NCBI GenBank assembly: GCA_029891385.1
Contig: CM057227.1
Coordinates: 94,016,818-94,080,817, forward strand
Length of the DNA: 64,000 bases
Direction of reading: 5' to 3'
Source of the DNA: Erythroxylum novogranatense
Lineage: Eukaryota > Streptophyta > Magnoliopsida > Malpighiales > Erythroxylaceae
Made by a program: the position numbers and the translations under genes. The notes below the pieces were generated by a model that saw only the letters and a program-made list of their open reading frames with translations, did not search any database and had not been told where the DNA came from. Positions 47,265 to 58,275 of the stretch are shown here, piece by piece (within the stretch, counting starts at the first letter, position 1; every line of letters starts with the position of its first letter).

Positions 47265-48609
47265 TTGATTAGCGTCATTCAATTTTGTGATTCTGGTTTC
47301 ACAGTCACATTCAATCAAAATCTTTGCGAAGTCAGAAACAAAGATGGGTCTATACTTTTCTCTGCCAAGAGAAGAAACAATCTTTATAAAATTGATTTAG
47401 AAGATTTTCAAAGTCAAAATATTTCATGTTTTCTATCTTTTGAAGAAGAAAGACTAATCTGGCATAAAAAGCTAGGTCATGTCTCTTTTAAACATATTTC
47501 AAAGTTAGCAAAACATGATTTGGTAAGAGGCTTGCCAAAAATAAGTTTTGACAAAGAGTTTTTCTGTGAAAATTGTTTGAAAGGAAAACAAGTTAAAACT
47601 TCTTTTTCTTCTAAAAGTTTTGTAACATCATCTAGACCTTTAAAGTTGTTACATATTGATTTATTTGGTCATACTAGGACAATAAGTCTTGGCGGAAAGA
47701 AGTATGGACTTGTTATTGTTGATGACTTTACTCGATTTTGTTGGATATTGTTTTTATCATACAAAGATGAATCTTTTAAGTTCTTTAGGACCTTATCCGA
47801 AAGTTCTGAGAATGAAAAGGAATGTCTACACCGATGTCGGGAGTGACCATGGTGGAGAGTTTGAGAATGAGAAGTTTAGATTATTCTGTGAGGTGAATGG
47901 AATTTCCCACAATTTTTCTGCTCCTAGGACTCCTCAACAGAATGGAGTTGTTGAAAGGAAGAACAGGGCGATTCAAGAGATGTCAAGGACCATGCTGTGT
48001 GAGATGAATCTTCCTAAGTACTTCTTGGCAGAAGCTGTGAACACAGCATGCTATATTCAGAATAGAATTATGTTGCGACCAATGTTGAAGAAGACTCCTT
48101 ACGAGTTATGGAATGGAAGAAGACCAAACATATCTTACTTTCATCCATTTGGGTGCAAATGCTCTATTCTGAATACAAATGAGCTGTTGGATAAATTTGA
48201 TTCAAAGACCTATCCAGGAATCTTTCTAGGCTACTCATCATCGTCTAAGGCATTTTGGGTGTACAACCTTACTTCAAAGACAGTTGAAGAGACCATCCAT
48301 GTCAAGTTTGATGATAGTTCCCAACCCCATAAGGAAGATGACATGGAGAGTGAAGGTCCTTCAAAGAACTTAGATGATAGAATAGAAACTCCATCATTAG
48401 GAACACATGTAGACAAAGTTGAAGATATTCCAGAAACTATTGGACTGAAAAGAGACTGGAAATATAAAAGTTCTCATCCAGAAGAGTTGATTATCGGAGA
48501 GACCTTAGAAGGAGTTAGGACAAGGTCCAGATTCAGAAGAGAAGCTAATGTGGCTTTTATTTCTGAAATAGAGCCTAAGAAGGTTGAGGAAGCTCTTCAA
48601 GACGAAGCT
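47265..48609 (+). pseudogene. Copia integrase
   Basis: The gag-pre-integrase/zinc region HKKLGHVSF...CENC (HHCC) is at about 47460-47580. The catalytic core has D in LLHIDLFG, D in SDHGGEFENEKF and E in GVVERKNRAI, so the D,D,E set is present. The frame changes by one near 47800, between the first and second aspartate. The C-terminal segment (48120-48600) has FGCKCSILN and FLGYSSSSKAFWVYN motifs. It would insert cDNA into chromosomes; this copy is split by the frameshift and a TAG at 48610. Confidence 0.9.
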
Positions 48610-49437
48610 TAGGTGTTAGCCATGCAAGAGGAGCTGAATCAATTTACTAGGAATAATGTGTGGTCCTTAGTTCCGAAACCCCCTAAGAAATCCATCATAG
48701 GAACCAGATGGGTCTTTAAGAATAAGTTAGACGAATCAGGAAGAGTGAGTCAAAATAAGGCTAGATTAGTAGCACAAGGCTATAATCAGCAAGAAGGAAT
48801 AGACTACAATGAGACACATGCTCCAGTAGCAAGACTTGAAGCCATTACGATATTGCTGGCATATGCAGTCTGTCATGATATAAAACTGTTTTAGATGGAT
48901 GTGAAGAGTGCATTTCTGAATGGTTTTATAGACGAAGAGGTGTATGTTAAGAAACCAACTGGTTTCGAGGATGTTAAGAATCCAGACCATGTCTATAGAC
49001 TTCAGAAAGCCTTATACGGCCTGAAGCAAGCTCCTAGAGCTTGGTATGATCGTCTGAGTACTTTTCTTCTAGAAAATGGTTTCAGTAGAGGTCAAGTCGA
49101 TAAGACGCTCTTTAGAAAAAACTTTCAGAATGATTTTATTTTAGTTCAGATTTACGTTGATGATATCATTTTTGGTGCTACTTCAAACAAGTTATGCATG
49201 AAGTTTGAGAGTCTAATGAAGAAAGAGTTTGAAATGAGCATGATGGGTGAACTAAAGTTCTTTCTTGGGTTGCAAGTTAAGCAAACCGAAGAGAAACTTT
49301 TCATTCATCAACAAAAGTATGTGAAAGAACTGTTGTCCAAATTTGATATGAATAATGTGAAGCCTATGGCGACCCCGATGCACCCTTCAAACCTTTTTTT
49401 CAAAGATGAACTTGGTAAGAAGGTAGACTGCAAGTAG
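48610..49437 (+). pseudogene. Copia reverse transcriptase
   Basis: RVT_2 domain: [10 protein letters not shown] and GTRWVFKNK near the start, [28 protein letters not shown], then the catalytic YVDD at 49153-49164 and FFLGLQVKQ. In-frame TAGs are at 48610 (where the family has W) and 48892-48894 (where it has Q, before MDVKSAF). It ends in a stop at 49435 after KVDCK, where a short deletion has removed sequence and shifted the frame. Confidence 0.93.
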
Positions 49438-50064
49438 ACCTGATATTTTGTTCAGTGTATGCTTGTGTGCAAGATTTCAGGCCGATCCTAGAGAGTCTCA
49501 TTTTATCGCTGTTAAAAGAATTATGAGATATCTTGCAGGTACTACTGATCTTTGCTTAATGTTTGAGAAAGGTAAAGATTTCAGGTTAATCGGATATTGC
49601 GATGCGGACTATGCCGGAGATAGAATCGAAAGAAGTAGCACAAGTGGAGGATGTCACTTTCTTGGCACAAACCTTGTTTCCTGGTCAAGCAAAAGACAAA
49701 GCTCAATCGCTCTATTAACCGCTTGAAGCGAGTATATATCCGCATGATTCTTTGTTCACGAGCGTTATAGATCAAATATCAACTTGAAGACTATTCAGTT
49801 CGAGAAGAGGAGATTCCAATCTACTGCGACAACACAAGTGCAATCAATCTGTCAAAGAATCCGATTCAGCATTCTAGAGTGAAACACATCGAAGTTAGAC
49901 ATCATTTCCTGAGAGACTATGTTCAGAGGAAGGTGGTGCATCTACAGTTCATTTAAACAGAGCATCAGTGGGCAGACATCTTCACCAAACCATTGAGTGA
50001 AGAACGGTTCCAGAAGATCAGACGTAACCTTAACATGGTTATGTTAAATGAACAGTCAGGCTAA
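49438..50064 (+). pseudogene. Copia RNase H
   Basis: After the deletion the frame reads FSVCLCARFQ, RIMRYLAGTTDLCL, GYCDADYAGD, SGGCHFLGTNLVSWSSK (49448-49726), the copia RNase H signature with its first aspartates. A stop at 49724 interrupts the expected A-E-Y-I-S segment. The tail VKHIEVRHHFLRD and DIFTKPLSEERF leads to the pol stop at 50062-50064. Defective. Confidence 0.9.
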
Positions 50065-50132
50065 AGTAACGTCAAAACTAACGACGTTAGATACAGTGAG
50101 TTACAATTGGTAACTTCTCTGTCAAAAAAGTT

Positions 50133-52639
50133 TTGGAGGGAAAAAAATCTGATAATCTCGAGGATCTTAATGATTCTAGAACACACCAGACTAGACCTTC
50201 AAGTAGCTTGAAGTTGAAATCATTGCGGTTACTCTCATCTCTAGACGGTTCATCTTGCTTTCAAAATTCTCTCAATCATCCTACCCTAGACGAAAAGCTT
50301 ACCAGAAACAGTTTTCGTTCTGAAACAATAGAGGCAGCTATGATTTTCAGAAGGCATGTGGATTTCAAGTCATTGAGGAATGATGGTATGGACGTAGAAC
50401 CAGAGATTGAAAGAGCTGGTTGGAGAAATTTCTTCCAGGTACGAGAATCAGTGTATACCAATGAGGCATTCGAGTTTTGGAAGAACGCTCAACTAGTAGA
50501 CAACACTATTGTATCCTCAGTAGACGATATATCTGTTGTTATGACTAAGGAGCTGATAAGGAAGGTGACTGATTGTCAATCAGTTGGTGAGACCCTGTCT
50601 ACAAAAGTCGGTTGGATATCCCAGGTTGGTATGAAAAAAGAAGATGTCAGAAGATAATTATATGGAGCTAATGACCCATGGGAGAGGAAGACCTCTAGTT
50701 TGGTCCCAAAGGCTAGGGTTCTTCATGCGATTCTGTTTAATTGCATTCTACCAAGAGCAGGTTCAAGACATTTGGTGACTACTCTGGATGAACAGTGTTT
50801 GTTCTATCTGTTGAATCACAATCCTATTGATTTACCCTTCTTAATCTTTCATTATATGATTAAGGGGATGAAGGATACAAATAGCTATCCTTACGGCATG
50901 CTTCTCACAAGGATTTTTAAGGAATCCGGAATCCTTCTACAAAGAGAAAATAGAAGGATTGTACCAGTGAAGAGTACTATTGACTCAATCACAGTACGGC
51001 GAATGGGTCTGAAGACAGTGATTAAAGGAGAAGCCGACTCTTCAAGGAGAACAAGAACTGAGGGGGAGCGTGTTTCGAAGAAGTCTCCTGCTTCAAGTTC
51101 TTGAACTCAACAAAGTATGAGATCGCCTGCGGATGAAATAAAAAGAACAACAGGAAGACCACTGATAAAACAGGCGAGGCCTAAAACCGAAGTAAGTCAA
51201 TCTCGGAGGACAGAAGAAGGTGCGCCAAAAAGATATGGAGAAAGTCTTTTAAGTGAAGTTACGAAGAAGGCAAAGAGATCACCAAGGATTCGGACTCTAA
51301 GGCAATAAGAACAGAAGATTGCCAGAGAACAGAGTCAGGAACAATCCTCTCAATCTCATGCACCTAGAGCAACAAAATCCTTAGTCTCTATTCTGGAAGA
51401 GGATACAGCCAGAAAAGCTAAAGAGACTGAGAAGAAGAGAAAATCAGAATCTAAGAGAGTAAAATCTCAAGTGCAAAATTCTTCAAGGCTGACTGAAGCA
51501 GAAGAAAAGACTAAGAAGATTAGTCGGAAGAAGACCATGTCAACTGCTGGGGAAGTTAGTCGAAAGAAAGAAACCTTTGATGCTGCTCAAAAAGAAAAAG
51601 AAAAAGAAACTGAGCAAAGCAGAGTTCAGGAAATTCCCATTGCTCAATAGGAAGAACCAGTGGAGCAAAGCCCGGTTCAGAAGAGTCCTATTGAAGCTCA
51701 ACCAGAGGCAACAGCAGAATCAGACTCGGATAATGATGAACCTTGTCTGATGGTATACAACTATCATAAGTTTTTGAGAAAACATAAGCTGAAGATCAGA
51801 ATGGTTGAAGTTGTTACCAGAAGGAGAACTGCTATTGCAATCTGTAGTCAACCAATGAAGAAGACAGTGGTTGTCGTACAACCTATGTCAATAAATAGTG
51901 ACACATGGGATTTACTGAAAGAAGATGAAAAGATTTTCTACGATGCTTTGAGGGATGCTGCTACCAAGCCATACCCTACAAAAATTTCCTGCAAACCGTG
52001 TACTATTTTTCCGATCACAGAAAACATGGAAATAAAGGTTATACCAGATATCCAGCCAAGATATCCTTTGGATTTGACTAAGGGAAAGTCGAAGCTATTT
52101 TCTGAAGAAGATTGTGATGATCTGTCCGCAGATCATATAGCAGAAGAAGTGCGTAGAATTGATGCTGAATGCGCTTCGAATGAGAATAAAGAAGGAGCTA
52201 GTTGTAGCTATACTGATAAGAAAGAAGACTGTCCAGTGGGAGGAAGAGTTATCACAGGAACGTTTATAGAACTCCTTGTTCAGACAGTTCTACATATAAG
52301 ATTTTATCTGATACACTGTCTATTCAAGCTCAAGCTACACTCCTGCAAGGAAGACAGTTGCTGATGCTGCCTGCTCTGTTTGACTTAGATCTTCCTGAAG
52401 CTGATACGTTTATTCATCCACCAACCATCGAGATTAATGAAGAATACATTCCTACTTCAGATGCTTATACTACTACAATTCCGTTCACTCCTCCCTCAGC
52501 AAATGTTGATCAAGCCTCCTTACCGATTGACTCACCAGATGAACTCAGTAGATTACGCGGAGAAGTCAACGAGATCAAGGAGACGATGAATGATCTGAAG
52601 AAGATGATGACAGAACTGCTAAAGAGCCATCATCGTTAA
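50133..52639 (+). pseudogene. Third ORF of copia element (env-like / plant transposon protein domain)
   Basis: One frame runs 50133-52364 with stops at 50655, 51102, 51306 and 51648, then shifts for the last piece (52358-52639). The first 330 residues (for example EFWKNAQLV, ARVLHAILFNCILPR, LDEQCLFYLL, PYGMLLTRIF) resemble the domain called putative plant transposon protein, found in the third ORF of Sireviruses. A long K/E/S-rich low-complexity middle follows, and a C-terminal coiled coil (LRGEVNEIKETMNDLKKMM). No signal peptide or clear membrane span is seen, so calling it an envelope is by position only. Function is unknown. Confidence 0.8.
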
Positions 52640-52862
52640 TCATTTTTTATTATAACAAATAGGGGGAGAAGAGCAGAAAAGAAGATAATGAACAAGGGGA
52701 GAAGAGAATGAGCAGAAGAGAAGAGTATGTTCAGAAAAGAAGGTGTGACTGAAGCAGACGAAGAAAGGAAGAAGTCAAAAGAAGAAGTTCTGAAGATAAG
52801 TTTTTCTTTTCTTTTCAAAACATTGTATTTTGTATTCTTTTGTATATAATTTGTTATCATCA
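52640..52862 (+). other. Purine-rich spacer before copia 3' LTR
   Basis: GAAGAGAAGA-type purine stretches with several GGGGGAGAAG or AAGGGGAGAAG motifs (52661, 52696) that could act as extra polypurine tracts, which Sireviruses are known to carry. No gene. Confidence 0.6.
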
Positions 52863-52875
52863 AAAAGGGGGAGAT
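52863..52875 (+). other. Copia polypurine tract
   Basis: AAAAGGGGGAGAT directly before the 3' LTR at 52876. Confidence 0.9.
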
Positions 52876-53839
52876 TGTTAAGTCCAAATGACTTTACTTA
52901 GATATGATTTTGATGTATAACAAAGAGAATCAATAAAAAGAAAAGCAAGACAGACGAAGTCGACATGCATAAAGTCATACTGAGGCGAAGTCATGAGACG
53001 AAGTCATGCGGAACCTGCACGGAAAAGAATAGCGAGACTTGACGCATATGCGAATAGTAAAACAGACGCAGATGCGAATAGTAAAGAAGACGAAAACGCG
53101 AAATAGTAAAAGCAGACGCAGACGTAGAAACATAGACGATAAAATACAGACGGAGAAAAGAAGATGCGGAATTCAAAAAGAAGATGAAGGAGTCAGTTCG
53201 AGTTAGTTACATAACTCAACTGAATAACCGTTTCTTTAAAGATTCAAGAAACAAGAATCAAGAAGCAATTGGAGACGAAGGCTATAAATACAAGTCGAAG
53301 TCGAAGATTGCGAAGTTAGTCGAGTTGAAAAATTAGTTGAATTACATCTACGTGATTGTAAAGAGCATTCTGTGCAAATTAGCTGAGAGCTATTTTTACT
53401 GTAACAAGTGTTCAAACACTTATCTGTGAGAAAGTAGAACAGATAGCCTGTAGAGGTAAGTGTGAAAGAATACTGGTTGTAGAGACCTGAAGAGGCTCGC
53501 AAAGAATACTTATAAAGTTGAAGAGATAGTGAAAATCTCATAAGGAACTCTGAGGACTGGACGTAGCCCACGGATTGGGGTGAACCAGGATAAATCGTTG
53601 TGTCAACTATTCTCACTCTATCCCTATTTTCGATTCAAGTTTTATCAGTACTTAATTCGTAAACAAAGTTTTCAAAGTTTTGATTAATTAGAATCTATCG
53701 AAAGTTCTGTAAAGAATTTCATTTCTAACAAACAGTTTTGAAAGATTTTTTAAAAAAGGGGAATACACAATTCAACCCCCCCTTCTCGTGCATTCGTATA
53801 CCATTTCCTAAGTATTGTATTAACGTGTGATTCACTTCA
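52876..53839 (+). repeat. Copia 3' LTR
   Basis: Same start, end and 964-bp length as the 5' LTR. It is followed by TTGAT, then A5 LTR sequence. Confidence 0.95.
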
Positions 53840-54004
53840 TTGATTTGGGTATTTCAAAAATAATTGATTTTTGTTGGAAGTAAGGTTAGAAATGAGTTGT
53901 GCTTAGTGTATTGAGTTGTTTTGGAGTGTTTGTAAAGAGAATGGATGAAATAGAAATCTGTAGATCTGAGAAATTCTGGGTTTCAGACGTGTTTTTGGGT
54001 TTGT

Positions 54005-54235
54005 ACGTCGCGACGTTTGATGAACACGCTGCAGCGAGCCATTCCCTTCTTGCATATCACGGCGAGCATTTAATTCTGCACCGCGACGAGCTGATTTCTT
54101 CCGCACGCCGCGACGAGCAGAAGCGAGCACGCCTTTGGGAGAGCTACGCGTGCATTGCGGCGATGGCGAGGTGGTCTCGCCGCAGCGATGGAGAGGTGGT
54201 CTCGCCGCGGCGAGCGACCTTGCGCCATGGCGAGG
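54005..54235 (+). repeat. CGGCGAGC palindrome cluster in A5 LTR
   Basis: About nine units, for example CGTCGCGACG, GCCGCGACGAGC and CTCGCCGCGGCGAG, spaced about 25 nt apart. Two units lie in a short duplication (TGGTCTCGCCGC). It matches the cluster in the solo LTR at 11815-12052. Confidence 0.8.
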
Positions 54236-54707
54236 ACCCCAATTTTTTGAAGATGAATTAAATTATTTTAATGAATGATTTTGAGGTTTAATTCCTAATG
54301 AGTTGGTTATTGATTGATTGTGATTTAGAGACTCGTAATTGCAATTTAGAAGACTGGAATTTCAAAATTGGATTCGATGGTTCTCGAAATTGGATGGCAA
54401 TTTTGTTAGGGAATGTGATTTGTGATTGGAGTATGACTTTAGAGAGTTCATAACTTAATAAATTGAATTATGGTGTTAGGAATTGCTATCTCTTAGAGGA
54501 AAAGAGAATTGAATTGGACGATTCGGGTATAGAATTGGGAATGTCATAACATGTATAGTACTCATCGCATTTGTTGCATGTGCATTATTGAATATTAGAA
54601 ATTGTGCAATTAGTAATGTTGGTTATCCTGATTGTTATAGAGGCTCAAGTGGAGCGTCGATCTTCCGACGCAGGTGAGACTTCTCGGTAGTAGCTCGGAA
54701 GTTAGAG

Positions 54708-55312
54708 GTGAGTAACCTAGTTGGTTTCTCAATTTCTGATTTGTTAAATGCTCTGTGTGAACTGTTTGTGTATGATCTGTCTGACTTCGATAAATACTGT
54801 TGAGTGAAATGTGTTATTGTGCAATTGTGAACGCATGCTAGGCATGATTGGAAATTGGTAATTAACAGTTATGACTGGAGCAATTACTGATCGGAGCTAT
54901 AAGCTCAACCACTGAGAAAAGGGGCCTAAGGCCCGAAAGGGAATCTTGCATACCCAGAGGGCTCTTCTATCCCTAATGCGCGTGGGTAGTAGTGTATACC
55001 CAGAGGGCTCTCCTAACCCTAAAACGCGATTACTGTTTAATGTGCCCAAAAATGAGACAGTACTGATGCCCAGTCACAACACCGTAATAAATTGGGAAAT
55101 GTCATGCATTAAGTATCTGATTGTGCTATGATTTTGGAAATGGGTGAAATGCGTATGTGTGATAACTATTCAGTGAAGTTTCTGATTGCTGTTCTGAATG
55201 TGTTATTGTGTTAATTTGTGCACAATTTACGTAATGCATGAATTGGGTGAACCATCGATGATGGTTTCTCATTGAGTTCGCAAACTCACCCAAAATTGCA
55301 TCTATTTTTCAG
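54708..55312 (+). other. Putative LTR intron (A5)
   Basis: AGAG-GTGAGTAACC to CTATTTTTCAG-GATTG, 605 nt, with CTCAC centred 24 nt before the AG. A second donor-like CAG-GTGAGA is at 54674. It holds hairpins, a 60-bp duplication with CATACCCAGAGGGCTCT-like cores (about 54950 and 54996) and the ACCATCGATGATGGT palindrome. Confidence 0.4.
54891..54941 (+). repeat. Hairpins of A5 LTR
   Basis: GAGCTataAGCTC and GGGCCtaaGGCCC, two units of the GAG-stem type with different stems, followed by the CCCAGAGGGCT duplication. Confidence 0.65.
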
Positions 55313-55696
55313 GATTGATAGAGTAGACCCTTAGCTCTAGAGATAGACTTTTCCTGCCATGTGAGCGCATCGGCAAGAGTAGTCATGGCTCACAGGTCGG
55401 TCAACTGGAATGATTTTTGTGGATGACCTAGTATAGGCCTTTGTCTCATTTCCTTTTTGGAATTCTTGTATAGTTGTGGAATCTGATAAACTTGTAAATT
55501 CGGTTTTGAGGTTATGAAATGAAATCTTTCAGTTTTAAAAATCTAGCGATTTTGATATTGCAGTTTTATTATATCGATGCCATAAGAGTATTGTAGTGAT
55601 TGATCGATCGTAGTGCACCCTTATTGTGGGATATGCGTCGAAACGATCCACGGGCGTTCCGGTGCGTACCCTGCGGTAAGGGGGCGCTACATTAGG

Positions 55697-55708
55697 TGGT
55701 ATCAGAGC
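55697..55708 (+). other. A5 primer binding site
   Basis: TGGTATCAGAGC five bases after the LTR end at 55691. Confidence 0.93.
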
Positions 55709-55771
55709 ATGGTTTGGCATTTTTTGGGCATAGTGTATTTTAGGCTTGAATTTCAACAAGAAAAGTAGAAA

Positions 55772-56502
55772 TTGATCAGAATTCTTGTTTGTTGTAGGTC
55801 ATCCGTTCTTGGTGATCAGGTAGATCAGCCAGCTGACCAAGGATCAGTCGGAGCGAGTAGGGAGTCACCGGTACCTCATTCTGAGGAGTTGCCTCCTAGG
55901 ATTCCCGCGAGATGGGAGCAGAGGTATGATAAATTGCGTAATCAGGGAGCCATAGATTTTTATGGCAGCACAGACCCCGCAGACGCTGAGGGGTGGCTGG
56001 AAAGAACTGAGAGAGTCCTTGATCAGATGGACTGCGACTCGATGGCGTTCGATTATCGATCTCTCTCTGCAGGTCCAAACATATCGGTGGTGGAAAGGCA
56101 TGCGAGCGGTACCACTAGACCCTGTACTCTGACTTGGGATGTTTTCTTTAGGGCATTTAGAGAACTATATGCCCAAAGTTTATATGGAAATGAAGATGCA
56201 AGAATTTCTGGAATTGAGGCAGGGTAGGATGACTGTAGCAGAGTATGAGGTGAGATTTAACGAGCTCATAGGATATGCTACTGCCCTGATTGCTACTGAG
56301 GCTGATCGATGCCGGAGGTTTGAGAATGGCCTCAATTTGAAGATTCACACCAGATTAGCCAGATTCGATATGGGTACATTTGTGGGTGAAACCTTCTTCT
56401 TTGTTTGAGTTGAGCATTCTTTGAGACAGACCAGTGAGTGCAGTCGGGGCCCGAGGGCAAAGGGTGAGTGATGTCTGGGCACTTTAGTAGGGGATATGGC
56501 GC
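55772..56502 (+). pseudogene. A5 gag, N-terminal and capsid part
   Basis: The frame 55772-56227 has RIPARWEQRYDKLRNQGAIDFYGST and AEGWLERTERVLDQM, the start of the gypsy gag capsid. The true start codon is uncertain. A frame change near 56140 leads to 56139-56408 with EFLELRQGRMTVAEYEVRF and LIGYA, the Retrotrans_gag core. A second frame change before 56503 leads into the zinc-knuckle part. Gag forms the particle; this copy is broken twice. Confidence 0.88.
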
Positions 56503-57318
56503 TTGAGCAGAGCAGGCCTTGAGTCATCTGGAGGAGCTAGACAGTCTGGATTTGGGCAGAGAGGGAGATTCGTTCAGACTGGTAGTGGCAGTGGCAGTGG
56601 TAGAGGATCAGGTCAGATTCTCCCGTTGTGCGAGTATTGTGAGAGGAGACATAGTGGGGAGTGCTGGAGATCTACCGAAGCTTGTCTCAGGTGCGGCTCC
56701 TTGGAGCATCATATCAGGAACTGTCCAGATACTATGGGAGCCCAGTCCACTATGACCGGGCATTCATGCAATAATACCACAGTACATCAGAGTCGAGGAG
56801 GTGGATTCGGATTTAGGGGCAGAGGCAGAGCCCGAGGCCGAGCTGAGGGGTTTGTTATGAGGACAGAGGGACTGAGCAGTAGACCGCAGTCCCAGGCTAG
56901 AGTCTATGCCATGACTCGGCAGGAGGCTCAGGATTCCCCAGATGTTGTTGCGGGTATGCTTCTAATTTCTGGCTTTGAAGCATATGCATTGTTGGATCCT
57001 AGATCCACTCATTTTTTTATTGCACCGCATTTGGCATGTAGACTGCATGGGGATAGGGAGAGATTAAAGTATGGGCTAGAGGTTAGTACCCCTCTAGGTA
57101 GTACGACTTTTTTAGGAGAGGTCTGCAAGGGGTGTCCGGTCCAGATTGATCGAGCCGTTTTGAGTGCAGATTTGATTGTATTGTCTTTAAGGGAGATTGA
57201 TGTGATTTTGGAGATGGACTGGCTTACTACCCATAGAGCTGTTATGGACTGTTATACCAAGGAGGTCGTGTTGGAGTTTCCTGGTCAGCCCATAGTAGTT
57301 TTTCGAGGTGTTAGTTAG
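56503..57318 (+). pseudogene. A5 gag zinc knuckles and protease
   Basis: Two metal-binding clusters: CEYCERRHSGEC (CX2CX3HX3C) and CLRCGSLEHHIRNC (CX2CX4HX4C, 56683-56724), separated by a short linker as in plant chromoviruses. After an RG-rich linker comes protease with AYALLDPRSTHFFIA; the active-site triplet, normally D-[ST/P]-G, reads D-P-R (56995-57003), a change that should abolish catalysis. The typical IDVILEMDWL segment follows. A stop ends the frame at 57316-57318. Confidence 0.9.
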
Positions 57319-58275
57319 GCAGTGCCAGCCAGGATGATTTCTTTTATGAGTGCCCTGAGGTTGATGCAGGGAGGTTGTGAGGCTTATCTGGCCCTCGTCA
57401 TTGATTCTAGAGTTGAGCAGAGGTTGTAGGATATTCCCGTGATCAGGGAATTTCTAGATGTGCTTCCCGAGGAGTTACCGGGTTTACCGCCAGATCGGGA
57501 GATGAAGTTTTCGATTGATCTCATTCCAGGTACCGCTCCTATATCCATACCTCCGTATAGGATGGCACCTGTGGAACTGAGGGAGCTTAAGGCTCAGTTG
57601 CAGGAGCTTTTGGATAAGGGGTTTATTAGACCCAGTGTTTCGCCTTGGGGAGCTCCAGTGCTATTTATGAAGAAGAAAGATGAGATTTTGAGGCTGTGCA
57701 TTGATTACAGGCAGTTAAATCGGGTGACAGTAAAGAACAAGTATCCACTGCCTAGGATCGATGACCTGTTTGATCAGTTACAGGGGGCTCAGGTGTTCAC
57801 TAAGTTGGATCTGCAATCTGGCTATTATCAGTTGAGGATAGCAGAGGCCGATGTGCCTAAGAGTGCTTTTAGGAGCAGGTATGGGCATTTCGAGTTCCTA
57901 GTGATGCCGTTAGGGTTGACTAATACCCCGACAGCTTTCATGGCTTTGATGAATAAGGTTTTTTAGCCCTACCTGGATCAGTTTGTGATTGTCTTCAATG
58001 ATGACATTCTGGTATACTCGAGGAGCAGACAGGAGCACGCTGAGCACCTAAGGATTGTATTGCAGATTATGAGAGAGAGACAGTTGTATGCCAAATTCAC
58101 TAAATGTGAATTTTGGCTAGATGAGGTGGCATTTTTGGGCCACATTGTGTCTGGTGGGGGTATCCAGGTGGATCCTCACAAGATTGAGGCAGTGAGGAGT
58201 TGGGAGGCTCCTAGGAATGTGTCAGAGATGTGGAGCTTTCTTAGATTAGCAGGTTATTACAAGAGGTTTTTTTAG
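57319..58275 (+). pseudogene. A5 reverse transcriptase
   Basis: RVT_1 of gypsy type in the same frame as gag: [15 protein letters not shown] (57447 on), [47 protein letters not shown], then the catalytic motif FNDD at 57994-58005 (commonly FIDD) and [16 protein letters not shown]. In-frame stops are at 57427, 57964 and 58273. It would copy RNA into cDNA with its RNase H. Confidence 0.93.

Larger units (their letters stand above)
44396..53839 (+). mobile_element. Ty1/copia element, Sirevirus-like, TSD TTGAT
   Basis: 9444 bp with two 964-bp LTRs, TG...CA ends and the 5-bp duplication TTGAT (44391-44395 and 53840-53844). Order is LTR, primer site, gag, protease, integrase, RT-RNase H, a third ORF, polypurine tract, LTR. 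Integrase before RT defines copia. The extra ORF after pol, gag with a long charged tail and overall size fit the Sirevirus (SIRE/Maximus) lineage. It is the youngest-looking element apart from C; pol has at least two frameshifts and several stops, so it is defective. Confidence 0.95.
53845..55691 (+). repeat. A5 5' LTR, part 2
   Basis: Resumes the LTR after the copia insertion: palindrome cluster 54005-54235, donor-like sites at 54674 and 54708, hairpins from 54891, the conserved structure 55244-55290, acceptor-like site at 55312, and end GGGGCGCTACA. The frame 53899-54261 is the palindrome cluster and not a gene. Confidence 0.88.

Noticed and set aside
44391..53844. A host gene interrupted by the copia element
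   Set aside because: The joined flanks are gypsy LTR sequence, continuous with the solo LTR at 10912-13927.
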